A stretch of DNA of 36,121 nt, from assembly GCF_900269665.1 (NCBI RefSeq), contig NZ_LT985361.1:1363827-1399947 (forward strand). The letters are read 5' to 3'. Positions 26,131 to 36,121 of the stretch are shown here, piece by piece. Made by a program: the position numbers and the translations under genes. The DNA is from Nocardia suismassiliense (GTDB lineage: Bacteria; Actinomycetota; Actinomycetes; Mycobacteriales; Mycobacteriaceae). Numbering within the stretch: the stretch's first letter is position 1; every line of letters starts with the position of its first letter. The notes beneath the pieces are model-generated. The model did no database searches. It worked only from the letters and a program-made list of their open reading frames with translations, and had not been told where the DNA came from.

Positions 26131-26262
26131 GATCCTCCGCTAACCGGCGGCGTCGCGCCACCCGCACCTTCTGCGCACGAGTCTGTCACGGTTACCGGCT
26201 CGGCGCACGAGGATCTTCCGCGGGTGCTGTGGGCGGGGTGTGCTTCGGACCGGTGCTGTCGG

Positions 26263-26712
26263 TCAACCCTCCAGCAGCAGGGTGACCGGACCGTCGTTGA
26301 CCAGCTCGACATGCATGTGCGCGCCGAATCGACCGGTGGCTACCGTCGCGCCGAGCTCGCGCAGCGCGCGGGCGAACGCCTCGACGAGGGGCTCGGCGAC
26401 GGGACCCGGCGCGGCCGCGTTCCAGGATGGCCTGCGACCCTTCGCGGTATCGGCGTAGAGCGTGAACTGGCTGACCACCAGGATCGGCGCGGCCAGGTCG
26501 GCGGCGGAGCGTTCGCCGTCGAGAATCCGCAGCCGCCATACCTTGTCGGCGAGTGTCTTCGCGGTCGACTCGGTGTCGCCGTGCGTGGCGCCGACCAAGG
26601 CGACGAGCCCGTGCGGAACACCCGAGGCCGCCGGATCTATGCGGCCGACGATGTCGTTGTCGACGCTCACCTGGGCTGAGGTCACTCGTTGCAGTAGGAC
26701 TCGCACAGCCAT
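26263..26712 (-). CDS. dtd: D-aminoacyl-tRNA deacylase
   Basis: A 149-residue cytosolic enzyme that hydrolyses D-amino acids from mischarged tRNA. Both family signatures are present: [17 protein letters not shown] (residues 81-97) and NDGPVT (139-144), the cross-subunit Gly-Pro motif. The length is typical. The ATG at 26712 lacks a clear ribosome site. It lies 54 bp downstream of pknG on the same strand and may be co-transcribed with it. Confidence 0.96.
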   Translation of the reverse strand: MAVRVLLQRVTSAQVSVDNDIVGRIDPAASGVPHGLVALVGATHGDTESTAKTLADKVWRLRILDGERSAADLAAPILVVSQFTLYADTAKGRRPSWNAAAPGPVAEPLVEAFARALRELGATVATGRFGAHMHVELVNDGPVTLLLEG

Positions 26713-26766
26713 TGATCATGCCGTGCGGCAGGGCAGTGGGAACGGTGGGTCAGCGGTGCGTCTCGG

Positions 26767-29088
<2,322 letters not shown>

Positions 29089-29181
29089 TCAACACCCACG
29101 AAGACAACATCGGGCCGACACCGCCACGCCCCGCAGCCCCGGTGGGTCGCCGTGCTGCGGAGCGAGCGGGACAGGTCGGCC

Positions 29182-30747
29182 TTAGCGCGATTCTGCCTCA
29201 TCGTGCGGTGTCGTGCCGTTGCTTGCGCCGGATATATCGGCGATGCGGTGGTCGCGGTGCTCCAGCGGGCGCTCGGCCAGCACCGGGAACGCGCCGGTGA
29301 AGCCGGTGCGTATCGCCGCGACATGCAAGACCCGGCGGCGCGCCAGGAACCAGCCGCCGACGAGGGCGGGAACCATGATCACGCCCATCGCGATGACGGC
29401 ACCGCGCTGCACGTCGTTGTTGCTGAACAGCATGAGCAGCACCACCGCGGCGAGGAACACCAGCGTCGCGATGCTGGTGTACGGCGCGCCGACCAGGCGG
29501 AACCCGGGGCGCACCAGCCGTCCCTCGCGGGACCACTGCCACAGCTTGAGCTGGCAGAGCACGATCGCCGCCCACGCCGTGATGGTGCCGAGCGCCGACA
29601 TGTTCAGGACGATCTCGAAGGCCTTCTCCGGGACCAGTGCATTGAGTCCGACACCGACCAGGGCAACCGCGCCGGTCGCGAGGATGCCCACGTAGGGCAC
29701 GCCCCGCCGGGACATCAGCGCCGCCACGTTGGGCGCGCTGCCGTTCATGGCCATCGAACGCAGAATCCGGCCGGTCGAGTACAGCCCGGCGTTGAGGCTG
29801 GAGAAGGCCGCGGTCAGCACCACCAGGTTCATCAGCGTGCCGGCGCCGTCGATGCCGATCTTGGCGAAGAACGTCACGAAGGGGCTCTCGCCGGCCTTGA
29901 AAGCGGTGTAGGGCAACAGCAGCGAGAGCAACACCAGCGAGCCGACGTAGAACACCGCGATCCGGGCGATCACCGAGTTGATCGCGCGCGGCATGATCTT
30001 TTCCGGGTTCTCCGCCTCACCGGCCGCGGTGCCGATCAATTCCACTGCGGCATAAGCGAAGATGACGCCGGTGGTGCACAGCACGACCGGAATCAGGCCG
30101 TTCGGGAGCAGGCCACCGTTGTCGCTGATCACGCTGACGCCGGTGCTGTTGCCTTCGATCGGGAATCGGCCCGCGAGGAAGAAGGTGCCGACGATCAGGA
30201 AGCCCATGAGCGCGATCACCTTGATCAGCGCCGCCCAGAACTCCATCTCGCCGAACCATCGCACCGACACCATGTTGATGCTCACCACCAGCGCCAGCGC
30301 GATGAGCGCGATGGTCCACTGCGGGATCACCTGCAGGCTGCCCCAGTAGTGCACGTAGGTGGCGATCGCGGTGATGTCGACGATGCCGGTCATGCACCAG
30401 TGGAAGAAGTACATCCAGCCGACGCCGAACGCCAGCTTCTCGCCGTAGAACTCGCGGGCGTAGGAGACGAACGAGCCGGAGGACGGTCGATGCAGGATCA
30501 GCTCACCGAGCGCCCGCAGGATGAAGAATACGAACACGCCGCACACCGCGTACGCCAGGAAGAGCCCCGCCCCGGCCTCCTTCAACCGCCCGCCCGCGCC
30601 GAGGAAGAGCCCGGTGCCGATCGCGCCACCGATGGCGATCATCTGTAGCTGCCGTGGGCGCAGCGCCTTGTGATATCCCACATCCTCGGCGTGTAGCGCC
30701 CGTGCGGCCTGCTCCTGCGTCGCTGAGGGAGGTCGGACGATAGTCAT
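29182..30747 (-). CDS. ansP: Amino-acid permease, AnsP-like (APC family)
   Basis: A 521-residue membrane transporter with about 12 hydrophobic segments. The start [20 protein letters not shown] is the APC signature, followed by [19 protein letters not shown] and the [12 protein letters not shown] loop. The sequence is closest, from memory, to mycobacterial asparagine permeases; D-serine/D-alanine/glycine or GABA permeases are alternatives. AGGAAAGG precedes the ATG at 30747. A dyad at 30786-30811 lies in its promoter region, and the divergent MerR gene is the likely regulator. Confidence 0.82.
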   Translation of the reverse strand: MTIVRPPSATQEQAARALHAEDVGYHKALRPRQLQMIAIGGAIGTGLFLGAGGRLKEAGAGLFLAYAVCGVFVFFILRALGELILHRPSSGSFVSYAREFYGEKLAFGVGWMYFFHWCMTGIVDITAIATYVHYWGSLQVIPQWTIALIALALVVSINMVSVRWFGEMEFWAALIKVIALMGFLIVGTFFLAGRFPIEGNSTGVSVISDNGGLLPNGLIPVVLCTTGVIFAYAAVELIGTAAGEAENPEKIMPRAINSVIARIAVFYVGSLVLLSLLLPYTAFKAGESPFVTFFAKIGIDGAGTLMNLVVLTAAFSSLNAGLYSTGRILRSMAMNGSAPNVAALMSRRGVPYVGILATGAVALVGVGLNALVPEKAFEIVLNMSALGTITAWAAIVLCQLKLWQWSREGRLVRPGFRLVGAPYTSIATLVFLAAVVLLMLFSNNDVQRGAVIAMGVIMVPALVGGWFLARRRVLHVAAIRTGFTGAFPVLAERPLEHRDHRIADISGASNGTTPHDEAESR

Positions 30748-30785
30748 GCGTGGCCTTTCCTGTGACGGCAGTCATAACGTCGAAT

Positions 30786-30811
30786 AACGTACCGTTGTTT
30801 AGCGGCACGTT
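30786..30811. promoter_or_regulatory. Imperfect palindrome in ansP-merR intergenic region
   Basis: Arms AACGTACCG (30786-30794) and CGGCACGTT (30803-30811) form an imperfect dyad, 10 of 13 positions paired across the whole 26 bp. On the minus strand a TTGAAC -35-like element precedes it and GTTATT follows, an arrangement like MerR-type operators inside stretched promoters. It matches 31853-31878 at 19 of 26 positions. Confidence 0.5.
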
Positions 30812-31031
30812 CAATAGACGTACATGATTGTCATCTGAGGACATGAGATCGTCACCTGGCGAGAGCCAACGGCTATCGCAGGGCAAACCGGTTCGGGCGG
30901 CTTCGGTCGGCACATCGGGCCGCGGGCGGGAGCTCAGCGAATGGCCTGCGGTCCGTGTCTGCGGCGCAATGGTGAAGTACCGCACCCTCGGACCAGCGAA
31001 CAACCGTGTTTCGGTGTGGTTTCCTTGAGAT

Positions 31032-31814
31032 ATGGCAGCGGGTACGGAGTTTACGATCGATGAGCTGGCGCGTGAGGCGGGTACGACCGTGCGGAGCCTG
31101 CGCGTCTATCACGAGCGTGGGGTGCTGCCGCCCCCGCAGGTGAAGGGGCGAACCGGGTTCTACGGGTCCGACCATCTCAATCGGGTGCGTACCATCGGCC
31201 GGTTGCTGGATCGGGGCATCAAGCTGAACGGCATCCGGGAACTGCTGGAGGCGTGGGATCGCGGCGACGACCTGGGTGACATCCTCGGCGTTCCGGAACC
31301 GGAGGCCCTCGCGCATGTCGCGATGCCGGCCGAGACCGCGGTGCCGATGCATCCCGATGCGCCACCGGCCGTCAGTGAAATGGTCATTGCCGCAACGGAA
31401 CTCGCGGATCTCTACCGTGATGTCCCGCAGGGGCTCGCGCGGGTCGTCGCGTCCGGCATGTACGAGCCGCTCGACGCCGCCACCTATCGCGTGGCGGACC
31501 ATCAGCTCGTTCGGATCGCGCAGCAGCTGGCGGCGTCGGGTGCGCCGCCGGCCCAGGTGCTCGACGAGGTCGAGCGGTTGCGCGGCGATTGCGACCGGAT
31601 CGCCCGTCGTTTCGTAGACGGGTTCGAGCGCACGGCGTGGCGGGCGTTCCGGCAATCGGGGCGCACGTCGGCGGATCGGGCCGAGCTGGCCGAGCGTGTG
31701 GCCGCGGTTCGGGTTGTGCCTGGTCAAGTCGCGGCCGAACTGGTCGATCGCTTCGTCGCCAAATATCTCGAACGCGATATCCCTGAGTTGGCTGACGAGT
31801 TCCCGGGTCAGTAA
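31032..31814 (+). CDS. MerR-family transcriptional regulator
   Basis: A 260-residue regulator. Residues 5-70 form the MerR winged-helix domain (FTIDELAREAGTTVRSLRVYHERGVLPPP, then GFYGSDHLNRVRTIGRLLDRGIKLNGI). The long C-terminal part (about 190 residues) is helical and lacks the cysteines of metal-sensing MerR proteins, so a small-molecule or protein signal is more likely. Only a weak ribosome site (TTGAG) precedes the ATG. It is divergent from the AnsP-like permease gene, its most likely target. Confidence 0.88.
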   Translation: MAAGTEFTIDELAREAGTTVRSLRVYHERGVLPPPQVKGRTGFYGSDHLNRVRTIGRLLDRGIKLNGIRELLEAWDRGDDLGDILGVPEPEALAHVAMPAETAVPMHPDAPPAVSEMVIAATELADLYRDVPQGLARVVASGMYEPLDAATYRVADHQLVRIAQQLAASGAPPAQVLDEVERLRGDCDRIARRFVDGFERTAWRAFRQSGRTSADRAELAERVAAVRVVPGQVAAELVDRFVAKYLERDIPELADEFPGQ

Positions 31815-31852
31815 GAAGGATCGGTCTTATCCGAGGGCTCGAGCGCACCAAT

Positions 31853-31878
31853 AACTTGCCGCTGGACAGCGGTACGTT
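31853..31878. promoter_or_regulatory. Second related palindrome, downstream of merR
   Basis: Arms CCGCT (31859-31863) and AGCGG (31868-31872), with outer AAC and GTT, form a dyad resembling the one at 30786 (19 of 26 bases the same). TTCAAT occurs next to both. It lies 38 bp past the merR stop and 388 bp before the WXG100 gene. Confidence 0.45.
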
Positions 31879-31906
31879 GTTCAATGTAGCGTCGGGGTTG
31901 GGATCT

Positions 31907-31946
31907 GGGGGCATGCGCAAAGCGACGCCAAGCTGAGCATGCCCCC
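31907..31946 (+). terminator. Hairpin downstream of merR
   Basis: GGGGGCATGC (31907-31916) pairs perfectly with GCATGCCCCC (31937-31946) with a 20-base loop and no U-tract. It probably ends the merR transcript. The rest of 31947-32266 shows no gene. Confidence 0.55.
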
Positions 31947-32266
31947 GGAACCTTATGGCCGGTCCGCTCGCTCGAGTGTCCGCTCCCGGCTGCGGCGTGC
32001 GCCCTCGCCGGCTCCTATAACTGCGTGACCTTGCCGTCGTCGGCCGGTCCCCACGGTGCCTGCTGATCTCAGTCCGCTCGCCGAACATCAACGCGTATAG
32101 CACGTTTCGCTGGACCAACGGCTAGGTGTACCCACCTGTTGCATGTAACTGTCGCGGCACTCTCCGTTCATGTGCGAGCAACAGGGCAGTTGCTATCGAC
32201 TGTCATCGTCGGATGCGTACGAGCTGAAGTGGGTGCGGGTGACCGCACGTACGCGGAGGGAACGCG

Positions 32267-32590
32267 GTGGCGGACAAAGTCCAGTACGAGTCGGAGCTGT
32301 TCTTCAAGGCGGCCAAGAAGACCGGAGACGCACGCGACCGGATCAACGGGGTCCTGAACACCTTGCAGGCCTCGATCAACTCCCGTGGCAACCCTTGGGG
32401 CAACGACACACTCGGCCGTAGCTTCGCGAACGGGGCGGATGGTTCGGGCGGCTACACCTCGTCGCGCGACAACATCATCATGGGCGCGCAGAACATCGCA
32501 GGCTCGCTCGGCAACTTCTCCACCGGCCAGACCAAGAGCGCCAAGCTGCTGGAAAAGATGGAGCGCGGCAACCGCGATGGTTTCAGCTGA
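32267..32590 (+). CDS. WXG100-family ESX-type protein
   Basis: A 107-residue protein with two helices around a central NPWGND motif (about residue 43-48), the W-x-G-like turn in an ESX-substrate context. SSRDNIIMGAQNIAGSLGNF belongs to the second helix region. The GTG at 32267 is well placed after GGAGGG. It lies 116 bp upstream of a giant toxin gene on the same strand and is probably its secretion partner, as with EsxF and CpnT in mycobacteria. It is shorter in its helices and more polar than the pair at 10 kb, so the two loci look independent. Confidence 0.75.
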   Translation: MADKVQYESELFFKAAKKTGDARDRINGVLNTLQASINSRGNPWGNDTLGRSFANGADGSGGYTSSRDNIIMGAQNIAGSLGNFSTGQTKSAKLLEKMERGNRDGFS

Positions 32591-32706
32591 TCCACGCTTC
32601 GTGCGCAGCTGAGGACCGGGCAAGCCGAAGTGCGTCCGGTCGCCGAGATCGTCGCCTGCGGCGGCCCGGACACCGTGTCGCGCTGCTGACAGCGGGATAA
32701 CCGAAC

Positions 32707-35700
32707 ATGATCGAACTACCTGGCTGGCTGGAATGGCTCGAGCCGATCGTCGGCATGGAGTGGCCGGAGGGCAACGAGGACCAGATGTGGGCGCTGGCCC
32801 AGGACTGGCACACCGCCGCCGACGAGCTGCGCGCCGTGCTCTTCGATATCGACGCGGCGAAAAGCGCCTCGCTGACCGCCTATCCGGTCGGCGAGGGCGT
32901 CGAAGAAATGATCAAGGGCTTCGACAGCATGCGGTCCGGCGACGGATCGGACCAGGACCAGTCGGTGCAGAAGCTGGCCGAACTCTTCGACCAGATCGGC
33001 GAATCCGCGCACAGCGTCGGCACCGAGATCGAGTACGCGAAGCTGATGTACTGGAGCTCGCTCGGCCTGCTGGCCGCCGAACTCGCTGCCGCGTGGCTGT
33101 TTCCGCCGACCGCGCCCGCGGTCCAGGCGGTCGCGATCGGCCTCACCAGGGTGGCGGTGCGCATCATCGGCCAGCGGGTGGTCGCCGCGATCGCCCGGCA
33201 CGTCGGCAAGCTCGTCGCGTCGAAGTTCGCGAAATTCATGCTGCGACATGTGGCGATCGATACGGTGCTCGGCACGCTGCAGGAGCTCGGCGTCCAGCAG
33301 TGGCAGGTATCGCAGGGCAATCGCAAGGAGATCAACTGGGAGCAGGTCGCGGTCACCGCCGTCAGCTCGGCCGCGGGTGGGGCGGCGGCAGGCCCGTTCG
33401 GCGACTGGCTCGGCAACAAGCTCAGCGCGGAGATGAAGCCGTGGATGCGTGCCGCGATCACCGGACCCGCCGCCGGTTTGGTCGGTGCCGGAGCGGGTTT
33501 CGTCGCCGCGACCGCCACGCAGTTCGGGATCGACGCCGCAAAGAACGGCTGGGACGATGCGTGGGACAACCTGAAGAACACGCAGGTCGATTGGCGGATG
33601 TTTACTGCGGGCGCCTCGAACGGCGCGATGTCAGCGGTGAACAAGGTTGGGGCACAGCATGCTTGGGGGAACATGCGGCCGGAGATGTTCAACAGGTCCA
33701 GTTTCGGGTCTCGGTTCGAAGATGTCTTCAACACCGCGGGCAGTGACGGTTCGAGTTCGAACGACGGTGCGCGCGTAGGGCTTCGGCCCGACGGTGCAGG
33801 GTTGCCTGCCGGTGCCGGGGATGGCAGCGGACGGGGTACGTCAGGCGGCGATGGCCGAACTGGGGCGGGCGGCGATGGCCGGAGTGCGGCAGGTGGCGAC
33901 GGCCGGGGTGCGGCTGGTGACAATGGCCGCAGTACGGCGGGTGATGACACGACCCGGCCCGCCGGAACTTCGGACGCCGACGGCAGGGGTACCGGGGGAG
34001 AAGCCGGGGCGCGGCAGGCCGGCGCGGATACGGCCAACGGCCGGGACTCGGGCGAGGCCGCCGGGACAACCGACAGATCGGGTGACGGCAGGGGATCGAC
34101 CGACGATGCCGCATCGAACGAGGCCGCAGATCGGTCGAGCGACAACACATCCCGGGGAGAAGACCGCGCCGCTGGGGATCCGACGTCGGACACTCGTTCC
34201 ACCGGTGAACCGCAAACGCGGGCAGGCGACAGCAGTACACGATCGATCGATGGCACACCGACGAGCGCCGACCATATTGCCGCACAGTCTGATTCGGCCG
34301 ATGCCGGAACGCAGCGAGCAGGAGCCGCACCGGAGGCGGACGCCGTGCGCGGGGCAGGCTCCGATGGCCTGATCGACGCCGCATCTACCGGCAATGACCC
34401 GGTTCCGGTGCACAACAACGTCGGTGACGGCTTGGCCACCACCGCACCGGCCCATGCCGCATCCACCGCAAACCCGGCGTCTACTCCCGCGCAGCCGACC
34501 ACGGCGAATCCCGCCGGTGCTGGCGAAAGCCGTAGCACCCCGGCATCTTCCACTGTTCCTCGCGCGGCATCGCCGGACCTCCGCGCGCAGACCGGTTCCG
34601 ACACACCTCGGGTCGAGCAACCACGCCCGCAAACGGGTATCGAACCGCGGGCTGGAGCCCCGGACAGCCGCCCGGCCGGCGAGTCCCGCCCGGTGGGCGA
34701 TCGACCCCGGGCCGGTGACCTCCGTGCGGACGGCGCCGAGTCGAGCCGCACGGGCCTCGCAGACACCGCGGCGCACGGCACGGACCACCAGTCGGCGCTG
34801 CAGTCCGAGTCCACCGGTGAGCAGCCCCCGCGTACCCGGGCCGAGGCGGACGGTTCCGCGCCGGTACGGCAGACGGTCGAGTCCGCGGTGCCCGCCGATG
34901 GTCCGCAACCTCGAGAGGCAGGCGACCCGTCGGCTCTCGACGTGGTCGGCCTGCTGCCACTGGCGGCGGTAGCGGGCGCGGAGGCCTCGCCCCGATCGGA
35001 TCGGACCGCGCACCCGGAGACCGTCACGCGCACCGACGACGACAGTGCCGCAGCGAAACCTGATCCGTCGAACGCCGACCATCCGCGCGACTGTGCGGTG
35101 CGCAGTCTCGAATTGATTCGCCGGATCACCGGCAGCCCGGTGATCGAAGTGCCGACCAGGGAGGTCGGCCCGGACGGTGTGTCCCAGGACGACATCGAGC
35201 GGGCGGCCCAGGCGCCGCTACGAGATGTCGCGGACCACAACGAGATTCGCGACGCGCTGATGTACGAAACAAGGCCGGACGGAAGCCTGATCCTCGACTC
35301 CGAGGGCAACCCGATCGAGCGCCCCGACGGGGTAGCCGCGCTGGTCGTGGACGTGTACGGCAAGACCGACGAGCACAACGTCGGCGCGCACGCCTACGTG
35401 TTGGTCAAGGAGAACGGCGAGATCGTGGTGCACGATCCCGCAGCCGGACTTCGGCACCCGTTCCCGCCGATCCTGCCGGGTTCGGACTATCCGGTCCAGC
35501 TCACGCGCACGATCCTGTTCGACGAGAGCGGACTTCCGCAGCAGCGCGAGGATGCCGAGGTGCCGCCACGGGAACCGGCGCTGCGCAAAGTCGACGTCGG
35601 ACAACGGCCCCCCGAGCCCGACGGCGGCCCCGTCGAACCGGCATCGGGCTCGAACGGCGGCTCGCGGAAGCCACCTGTCGAACCGCCCGCTTCGCCTGGT

Positions 35701-36121
35701 GACCCTGGCGACGAGTCGACATCGAAACCGAAGCAGGACAACGACTCCAGTGACCCCTCGGCGCTGGAACCGGACTCGATCATGCTCGCCGACGACGCCC
35801 ATCCACTCACGCTCGACATCGACGGTGAACCGGTGCCGCTGACGCTGCAGCCGGTCGGCGAAGACCGTTGGCGCGCAGTGCCCGCCGACGAGGGTGACTC
35901 GCCTGCTCGGCGGGAGCCCTCGGGCGAGGTCGAGAAGAAGTCACGAGTTCGCAACGCGTGGGAACGCTTTCGGGATCGGACCTACGTACGCGGCTATCAA
36001 GGCGACAACCCCAAATACCCATCGGGCTCGGGCGAGGACGGCCGCGGACAGACGGCCCTGCGTGATGGCGCCGTCGCCGCGCCGGGCCTTTTCGATCCGC
36101 CGCCCCCAGCCCCCGCGCCGA
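32707..36121 (+). CDS. Giant ESX-type secreted toxin, papain-fold (glutamine-deamidase-type) domain; partial
   Basis: The frame is open from ATG 32707 to the window end: at least 1138 residues, C-terminus missing. Residues 1-330 form a CpnT-like WXG100-type domain starting MIELPGWLEWLEPIVGMEWPE, with hydrophobic stretches near 120-160 and 235-280. Residues about 350-790 are low-complexity (Gly, Asp, Arg, Thr, Ala, Pro), including an 8-residue repeat. A papain-fold toxin domain follows: C796 in HPRDCAVRSLELIRRITG, H895 in GAHAYVLV and D910 in VVHDPAAGL give a Cys-His-Asp triad in the right order. Similar domains are annotated as toxin glutamine deamidases; substrate and activity are inferred. 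Another Pro-rich linker and a possible further domain (from about 1030) continue past the edge. An immunity gene, if any, lies outside the window. Confidence 0.82.
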   Translation, partial: MIELPGWLEWLEPIVGMEWPEGNEDQMWALAQDWHTAADELRAVLFDIDAAKSASLTAYPVGEGVEEMIKGFDSMRSGDGSDQDQSVQKLAELFDQIGESAHSVGTEIEYAKLMYWSSLGLLAAELAAAWLFPPTAPAVQAVAIGLTRVAVRIIGQRVVAAIARHVGKLVASKFAKFMLRHVAIDTVLGTLQELGVQQWQVSQGNRKEINWEQVAVTAVSSAAGGAAAGPFGDWLGNKLSAEMKPWMRAAITGPAAGLVGAGAGFVAATATQFGIDAAKNGWDDAWDNLKNTQVDWRMFTAGASNGAMSAVNKVGAQHAWGNMRPEMFNRSSFGSRFEDVFNTAGSDGSSSNDGARVGLRPDGAGLPAGAGDGSGRGTSGGDGRTGAGGDGRSAAGGDGRGAAGDNGRSTAGDDTTRPAGTSDADGRGTGGEAGARQAGADTANGRDSGEAAGTTDRSGDGRGSTDDAASNEAADRSSDNTSRGEDRAAGDPTSDTRSTGEPQTRAGDSSTRSIDGTPTSADHIAAQSDSADAGTQRAGAAPEADAVRGAGSDGLIDAASTGNDPVPVHNNVGDGLATTAPAHAASTANPASTPAQPTTANPAGAGESRSTPASSTVPRAASPDLRAQTGSDTPRVEQPRPQTGIEPRAGAPDSRPAGESRPVGDRPRAGDLRADGAESSRTGLADTAAHGTDHQSALQSESTGEQPPRTRAEADGSAPVRQTVESAVPADGPQPREAGDPSALDVVGLLPLAAVAGAEASPRSDRTAHPETVTRTDDDSAAAKPDPSNADHPRDCAVRSLELIRRITGSPVIEVPTREVGPDGVSQDDIERAAQAPLRDVADHNEIRDALMYETRPDGSLILDSEGNPIERPDGVAALVVDVYGKTDEHNVGAHAYVLVKENGEIVVHDPAAGLRHPFPPILPGSDYPVQLTRTILFDESGLPQQREDAEVPPREPALRKVDVGQRPPEPDGGPVEPASGSNGGSRKPPVEPPASPGDPGDESTSKPKQDNDSSDPSALEPDSIMLADDAHPLTLDIDGEPVPLTLQPVGEDRWRAVPADEGDSPARREPSGEVEKKSRVRNAWERFRDRTYVRGYQGDNPKYPSGSGEDGRGQTALRDGAVAAPGLFDPPPPAPAP
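33844..33939 (+). repeat. 24-bp tandem repeat in toxin linker, four copies
   Basis: Four 24-bp units encode variants of the octapeptide GGDGRSAA (residues about 380-411). Changes lie largely at third codon positions. The repeat is part of the flexible linker between the secretion domain and the papain-fold domain. Confidence 0.75.

Noticed and set aside
29152..30648. Plus-strand frame of 498 codons opposite the permease
   Set aside because: The product is His/Gln/Arg/Glu-rich without hydrophobic core or motifs, while the minus strand encodes a clear permease.
32880..35378. Minus-strand frame of 832 codons opposite the giant toxin
   Set aside because: Its Ser/Ala/Pro-rich low-complexity content mirrors the repetitive linker on the other strand. 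The plus-strand frame has recognisable domains and is open throughout.

Overview
This is a high-GC actinobacterial chromosome segment. It most resembles Nocardia or a close relative in Mycobacteriales. The evidence is a PknG-type kinase with a rubredoxin-like N-terminus, several WXG100/ESX-type secretion substrates, a 61-residue zinc-ribbon S14, a short 181-residue adenylate kinase, IdeR/DtxR-like iron boxes and leaderless-looking promoters. The species cannot be named from sequence alone.

Layout. (1) Positions 1-3.3 kb: an apparently iron-responsive divergent unit. A siderophore-type binding lipoprotein and a partial SagB-like protein run leftward, and a 14-TM MFS exporter runs rightward, with IdeR-like boxes between them. 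(2) 3.3-8.1 kb: an NTF2/SnoaL-like protein and two tandem paralogous M13 zinc peptidases with Tat and lipobox signals. (3) 8.2-21.6 kb: the spc ribosomal operon plus secY-adk-map, split in two. The first half is rplN-rplX-rplE-rpsN, closed by a 12-bp terminator. A 6.1-kb accessory island follows. The second half is rpsH-rplF-rplR-rpsE-rpmD-rplO, closed by a terminator, then secY-adk-map. Both ribosomal halves start from promoters sharing an identical 21-bp core, followed in each case by a small leader hairpin of different sequence.

(4) The island between rpsN and rpsH holds two WXG100 proteins, a WXG-type polymorphic toxin with a PD-(D/E)XK-like C-terminal tip and an overlapping probable immunity gene. 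It also holds an Abi-like gene broken by a +1 shift in a six-base homopolymer, a decayed second toxin tail, a fragment of a deazaflavin-dependent oxidoreductase gene whose intact copy lies 1.8 kb away, a TetR regulator and a small unknown gene. The two toxin-tail/oxidoreductase junctions look like the footprint of tandem toxin-module exchange.

(5) 22-31.8 kb: a methyltransferase, a translationally coupled unknown/DUF4254 pair, a PLDc_N membrane protein, a TPR-like protein carrying a domain resembling the RNA polymerase alpha C-terminal domain, dtd, pknG, an AnsP-like amino-acid permease and a MerR regulator. Related palindromes lie upstream of the permease and beyond the MerR gene. (6) 32.2 kb to the end: a second WXG100 protein followed by a giant secreted toxin, open through the window end (at least 1138 residues). 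It has a CpnT-like N-terminal domain, a long low-complexity linker with 24-bp repeats and a papain-fold (glutamine-deamidase-type) toxin domain.

Two independent ESX-type toxin loci therefore flank a core of housekeeping genes. All functional calls rest on reading motifs by eye; no database search was possible.
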